A stretch of DNA of 61,673 nucleotides, from positions 1 to 61,673 of the forward strand of contig JAJTGR010000047.1 of the NCBI GenBank assembly GCA_021299375.1, in the 5' to 3' direction. Shown piece after piece: positions 24,288 to 31,652 of the stretch; position 1 is the stretch's first letter, and each line of letters starts with the position of its first letter. The translations under genes were made by a program, and so were the position numbers. The stretch comes from Gemmatimonadota bacterium (GTDB lineage: Bacteria > Gemmatimonadota > Gemmatimonadetes > Gemmatimonadales > Gemmatimonadaceae). The notes beneath the pieces were generated by a model. It was not told the origin of the DNA, did no database searches, and saw only the letters and a program-made list of their open reading frames with translations.

Positions 24288-24308
24288 CCGGAGGTCGGCT
24301 CACCCGCT
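24274..24308. terminator. Bidirectional hairpin between convergent VWA and sugar-transferase genes
   Basis: AGCGGGTGAGCTGACC (24274-24289) pairs with GGTCGGCTCACCCGCT (24293-24308): 16 bp with one G-T wobble around a 3-base loop. The VWA stop codon lies in the left arm. No T-run on either side. Confidence 0.65.
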
Positions 24309-24356
24309 GTGCTGTCCGCGGCTACTCGCGCGCGGCACGGGCGATTCGTGCCGACG

Positions 24357-25160
24357 TTACCAGCCGCCGATGCGGAGCAGCATCACCGGGATCGTCCGCA
24401 GCATGATGAGCACATCCTCGCCGAGCGACTGGCGGCGCATGTAGGCGATGTCGAAGGCCACCTTGCGGCGCACGTCGTCGAGGCACTGGTCGTAGGCGTT
24501 GGACACCTGGGCGAGGCCGGTGATGCCCGGGCGGACGCGCTGGCGGACCGGATACTCCTCGATCTGCTCGCGCAGGCGCACGAAGATGCTGGGGCGCTCG
24601 GGGCGCGGGCCGACGATGTTCATGTCGCCCTTGAGCACATTGAAGAGCTGGGGCAGCTCGTCGATGCGCGTCGCGCGGAGGATCCTGCCGATGGGCGTCA
24701 CGCGGTCGTCGTTCTGCTTGGCCCAGACGGCCTGGCCGTTGGCCTCGGCGTCCACGCGCATCGAGCGGAACTTGAAGATGGTGAACGGGGCGCCGCCGAG
24801 GTCCTCCCGGCGACGCTCATTGAGGGCGCGAGTACGGGTCCAGCGGCGATCGAGCCCCACGCGTTCCTGCATGTAGAGAATTGGGCCGCGGGAGGTGAGG
24901 CGGATGGCGAGCGCGGCGAGCAGCATGATCGGCGCGGCGATCACGAGCATGGCGGCCGCGACCACCACGTTGAACACCCGGGTCGCGGTCTCGGAGCGGG
25001 GCCGGGGTTCGAAGTGGTCCAAGGGGTCCGGAGGGGGCGCGATCGAACGAGCGACCTCTCGTCCGTCGGCGGTCCCGAGGCTCCCGCCCCGGCGCCGGTC
25101 GGGGCGCACGTCGACTGGCCCGGTGGAGCGTATCGAGGTGATGAGCTGGACGCCAGACAT
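24357..25160 (-). CDS. Undecaprenyl-phosphate sugar-1-phosphate transferase (exopolysaccharide initiation)
   Basis: 267 aa, bacterial sugar transferase family (WcaJ/RfbP C-terminal domain type). It attaches the first sugar phosphate to undecaprenyl phosphate on the inner face of the membrane. After about 60 poorly conserved residues comes the single membrane helix VFNVVVAAAMLVIAAPIMLLAALAI, then the catalytic part: GPILYMQERVGLD, FTIFKFRSM (with the conserved KFRSM), RIDELPQLFNVLKGDMNIVGPRPE and RPGITGLAQV. It lacks the four extra N-terminal helices of full-length WcaJ proteins, so it is the short form. Convergent with the VWA gene. A sigma54-like promoter (25227-25242) lies upstream. Confidence 0.9.
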   Translation of the reverse strand: MSGVQLITSIRSTGPVDVRPDRRRGGSLGTADGREVARSIAPPPDPLDHFEPRPRSETATRVFNVVVAAAMLVIAAPIMLLAALAIRLTSRGPILYMQERVGLDRRWTRTRALNERRREDLGGAPFTIFKFRSMRVDAEANGQAVWAKQNDDRVTPIGRILRATRIDELPQLFNVLKGDMNIVGPRPERPSIFVRLREQIEEYPVRQRVRPGITGLAQVSNAYDQCLDDVRRKVAFDIAYMRRQSLGEDVLIMLRTIPVMLLRIGGW

Positions 25161-25401
25161 TATCGTGGGGAGACAGAGACAGCCGCCGGGGGGAGGAGTG
25201 GTTCCCCGGCCGACGTCCCGATACGTTGCAAGATCCGGACCCGTTGCGCTCTCGCCAGAACTCGGCAGTTTCTCGGCAGTAGGGCACCGCCCTGTGACGA
25301 AAATGGTACGGCAGGCCAGTACGGCAGGGGGCTACGCCCCAACCGCTGTTGCATTCAGGCCACGATTCGCTGCACTCCCCCGACAGCATGCCGATACGTG
25401 C
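25161..25401. other. Leader region of the sugar-transferase gene
   Basis: 241 bases between the stop of wecC and the start of the sugar-transferase gene, both on the minus strand. No gene. It contains the possible sigma54 promoter at 25227-25242. Confidence 0.5.
25227..25242 (-). promoter_or_regulatory. Possible sigma54 (-24/-12) promoter of the sugar transferase
   Basis: On the minus strand GGGTCCGGATCTTGCA has the invariant GG and GC ten bases apart and a perfect TTGCA; three of the 13 consensus positions in the -24 half differ. Predicted start of transcription is about 25216, 56 bases before the ATG, similar to the leader of the better promoter at 47071. Confidence 0.4.
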
Positions 25402-26772
25402 TCACCGCGGCCGCACCCGGCGTTCCCACCGTCCGTCCGGTGAATCGGCCAACCCCCGGATGCGCGCGTTCCCCGGCCGCAGGGCCGCCGTGGCGTTCCG
25501 GGTGTCGATCACCAGTGTCGCGCTGTCCACCACGGCCTGATAGTCGATCGACGAGTGGTCGGTCACGATCAGGACGGCATCGGCGCCAGCAAGGGCCTCC
25601 GGGGTCAGGGCCGAGCTGGAACGGACGTAACCGTGTTCCCGGAATGCCGCGACATGTGGGTCATGGAAGGCCACCTCCGCCCCTCGCGCCTCGAGCAGGC
25701 GGATGATGTCGAGCGCCGGGCTTTCGCGTACATCGTCGAGGTCCTTCTTGTACGCCACCCCGAGCACGAGTACGCGGCTGCCGTTCACCGCTTTTGCGTA
25801 CTCATTCAGCGACGCTTCCACCCGCTGCACCACGTATTCGGGCATGCCCGCGTTGATCTCGCTGGCCAGGTCGACGAATCGCGTCTTGTAATTGAGCGTG
25901 CGCATCTTCCAGGCGAGATAATGCGGGTCGAGCGGAATGCAGTGGCCGCCGATGCCGGGCCCAGGCGTGAACTTCGTGAACCCGAACGGCTTGGTAGCCG
26001 CGGCGTCGATCACCTCCCACACGTTCACCCGCAGCTTGTCGCACATCATGGCGATCTCGTTCACCAGCCCGATGTTGACGGCGCGGAAGGTGTTTTCCAG
26101 CAGTTTGACCAGCTCCGCCGCCTCGGGGGAACTCACCGGCACCACCGTGTCGATGCAGCTCTCGTAGAGTGCGCGGGCCACCTCCACACAGGCCGGGGTG
26201 ATGCCCCCCACCACCTTGGGGGTGTTCCTGGTGTTGAAGCGGGGGTTGCCGGGGTCCACGCGCTCCGGGCTGAAGGCCACGAACACATCCTGCCCGACCG
26301 TGAGCCCCTTGCCCTCGAGACGCGGCTGGAGCAATTCGCGCGTCGTACCCGGATAGGTCGTGCTTTCCAGCACTACGCACAGCCCGGGGCGTGCCTGTCG
26401 CGCGATCGCGTCGACGGCACTCAGCACGTACGCCATGTCCGGATCCCGGGTCTTGGAGAGCGGCGTGGGCACGGCAATCGAGATGGCGTCACACTCGGCC
26501 AGCCACTCTTCGCGCGTGGTCGCGGTGAAGCGCTGGCCCTGCACCGCCGCGGACACCTCCGCGTCTGGCACGTCCTGGATGTGCGACCGCCCCTGCATGA
26601 GTTGGTCTACCAGCGGCGCGTTCACGTCGTACCCGATGACACGAAACCCCGCCCGCACGAACTCCATGACCAGCGGCAGCCCCACGTAGCCCAGCCCCAC
26701 CACGCCGATCGTGGCCGTGCGCTCGGCAATACGGCCCAGCAGGCGATCTCGAAGGGCAACGGCGTCGGACAT
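25402..26772 (-). CDS. wecC: UDP-N-acetylglucosamine/UDP-ManNAc 6-dehydrogenase (WecC/WbpA type)
   Basis: 456 aa from ATG 26772 (an upstream extension is open but Arg/Gly-rich and unconserved). Oxidises a UDP-HexNAc to the uronate in two NAD-dependent steps. NAD-binding motif IGVVGLGYVGLPLV (about 22-35). The central domain ends in TPGPGIGGHCIPLDPHYL with the catalytic Cys. The C-terminal UDP-binding domain contains VLGVAYKKDLDDVRESPA. Divergent from wecB, which supplies the epimerised UDP-sugar, so the pair probably produces UDP-ManNAcA. The family members WbpA (UDP-GlcNAc) and WecC (UDP-ManNAc) cannot be separated by eye; wecB next door favours the WecC role. The start region lies 231 bases from wecB. 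Confidence 0.88.
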   Translation of the reverse strand: MSDAVALRDRLLGRIAERTATIGVVGLGYVGLPLVMEFVRAGFRVIGYDVNAPLVDQLMQGRSHIQDVPDAEVSAAVQGQRFTATTREEWLAECDAISIAVPTPLSKTRDPDMAYVLSAVDAIARQARPGLCVVLESTTYPGTTRELLQPRLEGKGLTVGQDVFVAFSPERVDPGNPRFNTRNTPKVVGGITPACVEVARALYESCIDTVVPVSSPEAAELVKLLENTFRAVNIGLVNEIAMMCDKLRVNVWEVIDAAATKPFGFTKFTPGPGIGGHCIPLDPHYLAWKMRTLNYKTRFVDLASEINAGMPEYVVQRVEASLNEYAKAVNGSRVLVLGVAYKKDLDDVRESPALDIIRLLEARGAEVAFHDPHVAAFREHGYVRSSSALTPEALAGADAVLIVTDHSSIDYQAVVDSATLVIDTRNATAALRPGNARIRGLADSPDGRWERRVRPR

Positions 26773-26839
26773 GAGGCAGCGGCGGAGGCGAGGGGTCGGG
26801 GCGAGCAGCGCGCGGAATCTCGTTGCAGTGACGACCGAA

Positions 26840-26855
26840 CGCCACATTCGTCCCC
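26840..26855 (-). promoter_or_regulatory. Weak sigma54-like promoter upstream of wecC
   Basis: Minus-strand GGGGACGAATGTGGCG keeps GG and GC at the right spacing and 9 of 13 consensus positions. Chance matches are easy in this GC-rich DNA. The predicted leader is about 57 bases. Confidence 0.25.
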
Positions 26856-26882
26856 AGCGCGCGCCCGAGCGCCAGTGCCCCG

Positions 26883-26898
26883 GGGCACGGCCCTGGCG
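26883..26898 (+). promoter_or_regulatory. Possible sigma54 promoter upstream of wecB
   Basis: GGGCACGGCCCTGGCG matches 10 of 13 positions of TGGCACGrNNNTTGCW, including GGCACG and the GC at -12. Predicted start is near 26909, roughly 95 bases before the wecB ATG-equivalent GTG. Confidence 0.35.
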
Positions 26899-27003
26899 CT
26901 GCCGCTTGAACGCTTGAGGCCCGCGCCGCGCGCTACCCGAAACGGGCTGAAGCCGCAATACTCCAGCCGGTGCGTCGTCTTCTCCCTAAATGTGGACCAC
27001 TCC

Positions 27004-28074
27004 GTGAAGCTGCTGCATATCGTTGGTGCTCGCCCGAACTTCCCCAAACTCGCGCCGGTGCACCGCGCCGGCCAGGCTGCCGGTGTGACGCAGGTCATCG
27101 TGCACACCGGGCAGCACTACGACGAGGCCATGTCGGCCGGGTTTTTTCGGGACCTGGGCATTCCGGCTCCGGACGTGAACCTGGCGGTGGGCTCCGGCTC
27201 CCACGCCGCCCAGACGGCCCGCATCATTGAACGCTTCGAACCGGTGCTGCTGCAGGAGCAACCGGACTGGCTCGTGGTGTACGGCGACGTGAATTCCACC
27301 ATGGCCACCGCCATCGTGGCCGCCAAGCTCGGGGTCCGGGTCGCCCATGTCGAGGCTGGCCTGCGGAGCTACGACCGGAGCATGCCGGAGGAGATCAACC
27401 GCGTGGTCACCGACCGGCTGGCCGACCTGCTGCTCACCCCCTCGCTCGATGCCAACGCCACCCTGGTGGCGGAGGGGGAGTCGCCAGAGGCGATCGTGTT
27501 CGTGGGGAACGTGATGATCGATACGCTCCTGGCGTCGCTCCCGCGGGCGGAGGCCACCGGGTATGCCGCCAGCCGCGGTGCCGATGGACGGCACATCGTG
27601 GTGACGCTGCATCGGCCGTCGAATGTCGATGATCCGGAGCGCCTCCGACTCGTGTGCCACGCGCTGTCGGCGCTCGCCGAGACGAGACCGATCTTCTTTC
27701 CGGCACATCCGCGGACGCAGCAGCAGCTGCGGGTGCTCGGCATCGACCTGGGGCAGGTCATGGTGAGCGATCCGCTGCCGTATTTCGAGGTGCTCGACCT
27801 CGTGCGCGGCGCGCACGCCGTGGTGACCGACTCGGGTGGCCTGCAGGAGGAGACCACCGCGCTTGGCGTGCCCTGCTTCACGCTCCGGCCGAACACCGAG
27901 CGCCCCATCACGGTCACCGAAGGCACCAACCAGCTCGTCTCCGACCTGTCGGCGTTGCGCTCGTTGGTGGAGGGCGCCACGCCGGTGCGGCCACCACGCC
28001 CGCCGCAGGGGTGGGACGGGCGGGCCGGCGAGCGGGTGATTGCGGCGCTGCTCGCGCATTCCCGCGCCCACTGA
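27004..28074 (+). CDS. wecB: Non-hydrolysing UDP-N-acetylglucosamine 2-epimerase
   Basis: 356 aa from GTG 27004 (MKLLHIVGARPNF, the standard family start; a GTG at 26992 would add four residues). Interconverts UDP-GlcNAc and UDP-ManNAc in the cytoplasm. Motifs: GARPNFPKLAPV at the N-terminus, HTGQHYDEAMS, VYGDVNSTMATAIVAAKLGVRVAHVEAGLRS, PEEINRVVTDRLADLLLTPS, TLHRPSNVD, and TDSGGLQEETTALGVPCFTLRPNTERP near the C-terminus. Together with divergent wecC it supplies an activated amino-sugar for the exopolysaccharide. The acyltransferase gene starts 13 bases after its stop. Confidence 0.93.
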   Translation: MKLLHIVGARPNFPKLAPVHRAGQAAGVTQVIVHTGQHYDEAMSAGFFRDLGIPAPDVNLAVGSGSHAAQTARIIERFEPVLLQEQPDWLVVYGDVNSTMATAIVAAKLGVRVAHVEAGLRSYDRSMPEEINRVVTDRLADLLLTPSLDANATLVAEGESPEAIVFVGNVMIDTLLASLPRAEATGYAASRGADGRHIVVTLHRPSNVDDPERLRLVCHALSALAETRPIFFPAHPRTQQQLRVLGIDLGQVMVSDPLPYFEVLDLVRGAHAVVTDSGGLQEETTALGVPCFTLRPNTERPITVTEGTNQLVSDLSALRSLVEGATPVRPPRPPQGWDGRAGERVIAALLAHSRAH

Positions 28075-28087
28075 ACCGTGCGGAGCC

Positions 28088-29194
28088 GTGCGTGACTCCG
28101 GCGTAGCGCAGCGGCTGGCCGCCGTCGACGCCGTGCGCGGGCTCGCGGCGCTGGCGGTGGTACTGTTCCACGTGCCGGCCGCGGTGCGTGACGCCGCCGG
28201 CATTCCGCGACTGCTCAACGCGGCCTTCGATGCCGGCTACCTGGGCGTGGACGCCTTTTTCGTGCTGAGCGGGTTCGTGATTTCGCTGAGCGTGGCGCAC
28301 GGCGAGTGGACGCCCCGGTACCTCGTGCGCTTCCTCGCGCGCCGGTCGGTGCGGCTCGATCCCGCCTACTGGGCCGTCATCGCGCTGGAGCCGCTGCTGG
28401 GGTGGATCGGCTTTCGCTTCCTGGGTGACCAGTACACGCTGCCCACGCTCGGCGGGGTGCTGGCCCATCTGGTGTACCTCCAGGATTTCCTAGGGCTGGG
28501 CCAGATCTCCGCCGTGTTCTGGACGCTCTGTTTCGAGGTGCAGTTCTACCTGCTGCTGGTCGGCACGCTGGTGCTCACCACACAGCTGGAGCGGCGGACC
28601 GGGCTGTCACGCCGCGGGGTGCTGGCAGCGACCCTGCTGACGCTGGTGGGCTACTCGTTGCTGATGCGGGCCGGGCTGGCGCCCAAACCGCTCACGGGGC
28701 TGATGCTGGAGCGCTCGTACCAGTTCGGGCTGGGGATCATCGCCTGGCTCTGTGCCAGCGGGCGGCTCGCGCCCCGCCACGCCCTGCCGCTGCTGGGCGG
28801 CATCGTGGTGGCCCGGGCGGCTGCCGGCTCGGTGCTCGAGGCGCTGGTCATCGGCGGTACGACGGGCGTGTGCTGGCTGTCGGTTCGTTCGGCGCGGCTC
28901 AATCAGTGGGCCGATGCGCGTCCGCTGCAGTTCCTCGGTCGCATCTCGTACAGCCTGTACCTGTTTCACGGGGTGGTGCTCGGGCGGGGGGCGACGGTGT
29001 GGCTGATGCTCGTTGCCGGATCGCCGCAGCTGCGGGCACTCGCCCTGCTGGGCCTGGTCCTGCTGCTCGCTGGCAGCGTGCTGTTCGCGTTCGTGATGTA
29101 CCGACTCATCGAGGTGCCGACGCTGCGGCTGTCGAGGCGCATCCGCCTGGACCGCGCGGTGCTGGCGCCGACGGCCGTGCCGGTGCCAGTGTGA
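28088..29194 (+). CDS. Acyltransferase 3 family membrane protein
   Basis: 368 aa from GTG 28088, chosen because a GGAG lies five bases upstream (earlier ATG 28040 overlaps wecB). Integral inner-membrane O-acyltransferase of the Acyl_transf_3 (OafA/ExoZ) family, with about ten hydrophobic segments. Conserved parts: VDAVRGLAALAVVLFHV with the catalytic-region Arg and His, YLGVDAFFVLSGFVIS, FLARRSVRLDPAYW, VFWTLCFEVQFYLL and LGRISYSLYLFHGV. It probably transfers acetyl or another acyl group to the polysaccharide. Co-transcribed with wecB. Confidence 0.9.
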   Translation: MRDSGVAQRLAAVDAVRGLAALAVVLFHVPAAVRDAAGIPRLLNAAFDAGYLGVDAFFVLSGFVISLSVAHGEWTPRYLVRFLARRSVRLDPAYWAVIALEPLLGWIGFRFLGDQYTLPTLGGVLAHLVYLQDFLGLGQISAVFWTLCFEVQFYLLLVGTLVLTTQLERRTGLSRRGVLAATLLTLVGYSLLMRAGLAPKPLTGLMLERSYQFGLGIIAWLCASGRLAPRHALPLLGGIVVARAAAGSVLEALVIGGTTGVCWLSVRSARLNQWADARPLQFLGRISYSLYLFHGVVLGRGATVWLMLVAGSPQLRALALLGLVLLLAGSVLFAFVMYRLIEVPTLRLSRRIRLDRAVLAPTAVPVPV

Positions 29195-29246
29195 ATGTCT
29201 GGATGCGATGGGAGCGGGACGGCAAGCGTCCAGCGGGCAGTCATGA

Positions 29247-29273
29247 CATCATCACCCTTGAGGGTTCATGATG
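29247..29273. terminator. Possible bidirectional terminator
   Basis: CATCATCACCC (29247-29257), a TTGA loop and GGGTTCATGATG (29262-29273) form an imperfect stem with a small bulge between the convergent acyltransferase and glycosyltransferase genes. It includes the stop codon of the latter. Confidence 0.4.
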
Positions 29274-30404
29274 AGGACGAGCGGGCCAGTTCGTCCACGA
29301 TGCCCACGTGTGTGTCGACCCACGCCTTCAAGGAGAAGTGTTGCTCGACCCGTTGCCGCGCCGCGCTGCCCATCGCATCGCGCAGCGCCGGCTCTCGCAG
29401 CAACCGGGCAATCGCGCCTGCCATCGCAACAGGATCGGCGGGTGGCACGACCAACCCGGTCACCTCATTCTCGATCAACTCGGGAACGGCCCCCACCTTA
29501 CACCCCACCACCGGGCGTCCGGCGGCCATCGCCTCGGCAATGGTGAGTCCGAACGCTTCGCCCCAGACGGCCGGGTGGACGAACAGGGCCGCCTCGGCGA
29601 CCAACTGGTGCACGTCGTCACGCAGTCCGAGGAATTCGACCCGGTCGGCGATACCCTCGGCAGCCGCGAGCGCCTCGAGTCGCGCCCGCTCCCCGCCATC
29701 ACCGCAGCGCTCCCCGCCATCACCGCAGACGATCAGCCGTTCCCCCGCAAGAGCGGGCTGCGCGAATGCCCGGATCAGGACATCCACCCCCTGCCGGGAA
29801 TGAGTGCTGCCACGCAGATGGTGTGGCGACCTGCCGACGAAGCCACCCGCTGCCGGAAGCGCTCGACATCCACCCCGTTGTACACCACCCGTAGCCGGTC
29901 TGGCGACACCCCGAAGCGCGCATGAATGCGACGCGCTACGAAGTGCGAGATGGCCACGATGTGCGCGGTCCGGGCGAACGTCACGCGGTCAAGGAGGCGG
30001 GATGCGAGCGACTGTCGCCCTTGTTGCGTGTCCAACGAATGACAATCCTGAAACGCCACCCGCAGCGAACCCATTGTCGCCGCGGCCAAAACGGCGAGGG
30101 ACCGCGGCGCGAAGAGACTGAAGTGAGCGATGTCGGCGTGATCCCTGAACCATGCGCGCGCCGCGGGCACGCTGCGCTCGAGTTCCGCGAGGTCGTGCCA
30201 CTGCACACCGCTCTGCTCGAAGCGCTGCCGCACCACGGGGTGACACGGCCCATAGGTCGCCACGGCCACATCGAACGGGCCGGCGAGCGGTGCCGTGAAC
30301 TGATTGAGCCAGTCCTCCATGGAACCGAGCTTGCTGGGCAGCAGCTTGACCAGCACGGCTACGCGGATCTTCCCGCACCTGGCCGACGGCTCGTTCTTCG
30401 ACAT
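29266..30404 (-). pseudogene. Family 4 glycosyltransferase, frameshifted
   Basis: A GT4 (GT-B fold) gene split in two frames. The N-terminal part (30404 to 29775; 209 aa) contains the acceptor domain and linker, ending HTICVAALIPGRG and then, out of frame, WMS-stop. The C-terminal part continues in another frame as VDVLIRAFAQPALAGERLIVCGDGG, with the nucleotide-sugar site EAFGLTIAEAMAAGRPVVGCKVGAVPELI. One extra base in a G5 run (plus-strand C5 at 29787-29791) would restore the usual IPGxGVDVLIRAF. The same gene also carries a 21-bp tandem duplication (29687-29707 and 29708-29728) that doubles the motif CGDGGER. The frameshift could be a sequencing error in a homopolymer, but the second lesion makes decay plausible. 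Otherwise full-length (about 380 codons). Confidence 0.85.
29687..29728. repeat. 21-bp perfect tandem duplication in the glycosyltransferase
   Basis: CGCTCCCCGCCATCACCGCA(G) occurs twice head to tail (29687-29707, 29708-29728), duplicating seven residues at a strand-loop of the GT-B C-terminal domain. Confidence 0.92.
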
Positions 30405-30866
30405 GGAGTCAAGGTGTGGGAGATTGCGCCATGGGATCAGGAAAGCCCTGCAAGCGCCCGCTCGATCTTATCTGAGTGACCGGCTCCACGGTCCCCCCCA
30501 CGCCACATCGTGGCGGAGGCGGCGAGCGGGCGCCACGCCATCGGCTGGCGTACGTGTGCCGGGCTGGGAGCAGCGGAAGCCATCTGACGAGGCCCCGATC
30601 GCCATCTGCGCACGGCGCGGCAGCCGGCCCTCGGCCATATGACCGGCACTCGCGCCGCCCGAAACGGTATCGGGCACTCGGAATGGCGTGCGGGAAGCCC
30701 CCCGCCGTGTCGAGGGAAGGCCGCTGGAGCGATGAGACGCTCGTCGCTCCAGCGGCGTCGTTGGTTGACTGGGCCATCGGTTCAACCGATCGGCCACGAG
30801 CGAGGAAAGTCCCACGAACGGGCGGGCTTCCCATCGACGGCGTAGCCTTGCTGAGGAGTCGAACGA
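30405..30866. other. 462-base gap with structured leader upstream of fkbM-like gene
   Basis: No protein-like frame on either strand. The 3' part contains two strong neighbouring hairpins (30721-30755 and 30772-30795), reported separately. It separates the divergent glycosyltransferase and methyltransferase genes, so it should hold both promoters; I cannot identify either with confidence. Confidence 0.5.
30721..30795 (+). promoter_or_regulatory. Two consecutive RNA hairpins in the methyltransferase leader
   Basis: Hairpin 1: CCGCTGGAGCGATGAG (30721-30736) with CTCGTCGCTCCAGCGG (30740-30755), 16 bp with one wobble and a 3-base loop. Hairpin 2: GGCCATCGGT (30772-30781), loop TCA, ACCGAT plus a bulged C and GGCC (to 30795). 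Neither has a T-run. They lie 70-145 bases before the ATG at 30867 and could be a leader regulator or an sRNA-like element. Confidence 0.45.
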
Positions 30867-31607
30867 ATGGGTTGGCGCGATATCGCGAGCCGGTTGAGGG
30901 ACGGCGTTCGTTCAGCGGCGAGAAACGCCGGGTACGATGTGATACGGTACGTCGAGCAGCCGCAGCGTCCCTTCGATGTCCTCGGACTGGTCATGTCGCA
31001 GCGGGTGGCGGCGAAAGGGCCGCTCCGTTTCGTGCAGATCGGCGCGAACGATGGCATGATGGACGACCCGATGCGGAATCTCATCCTCCAGCACGGCCTG
31101 ACGGGCCTCCTGGTCGAACCGCTTCCGGATCTCTTTGCGCGACGGCGCGCCAATTACGGCTCACAAGCGGGACTGTCCTTCGAGCAGTGTGCCATCGGTG
31201 ATGCTGAAGGCGAGGCCACCATCTACCGTGTCCGGGCCGACGCGGACGTACCCGACTGGCTGCATGGGGTGGCCAGCTTCAATCCCCGCCACATCGACCG
31301 TTTCAACCTCGGAAAGCGGGCGACCGACATCGTCGAACCAGTCACAGTCCGGATCACGACCTTGCCGACGCTCGTGAAGACGCACGGCATGGAGAACTTT
31401 GACCTCCTGCAGATTGACACTGAAGGGATGGACTGTCGAATTGTGTCCTGGGCAATCGAGGCGAACTTGCGCCCGGCCATCATTCACTACGAGCACTGCC
31501 ACGCCTCGCCCGAGGAGCGCGCAGAGTGCAAGACGCTGCTGGCGGGGGCAGGGTACCGCTTTATCGACGCTGGCACCAACACCCTCGCGATGCGCGACGA
31601 CGCCTGA
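30867..31607 (+). CDS. FkbM family methyltransferase
   Basis: 246 aa. SAM-dependent methyltransferase of the FkbM group, often found in polysaccharide and glycolipid clusters where it O-methylates sugars. The SAM-binding first motif is FVQIGANDGMMDDP (about residues 50-63), followed by LLVEPLPDLF (acidic residue after strand 2), then CAIGDAEGEATIY, and near the end DLLQIDTEGMDCRIV, the typical FkbM motif (IDTEGxD). GAGGAG lies eight bases before the ATG. The next gene is on the opposite strand. It belongs by context to the exopolysaccharide region and appears intact, unlike both neighbours. Confidence 0.88.
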   Translation: MGWRDIASRLRDGVRSAARNAGYDVIRYVEQPQRPFDVLGLVMSQRVAAKGPLRFVQIGANDGMMDDPMRNLILQHGLTGLLVEPLPDLFARRRANYGSQAGLSFEQCAIGDAEGEATIYRVRADADVPDWLHGVASFNPRHIDRFNLGKRATDIVEPVTVRITTLPTLVKTHGMENFDLLQIDTEGMDCRIVSWAIEANLRPAIIHYEHCHASPEERAECKTLLAGAGYRFIDAGTNTLAMRDDA

Positions 31608-31652
31608 CTCGACGGCGTGGCGCCGAGTGGGACCGCGTGCCGGCCTCGCGCC

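Noticed and set aside
30409-30834. 141-codon minus-strand frame between glycosyltransferase and fkbM-like gene
   Set aside because: Composition is Arg/Gly/Pro-biased with no motif, and hairpins cross it.
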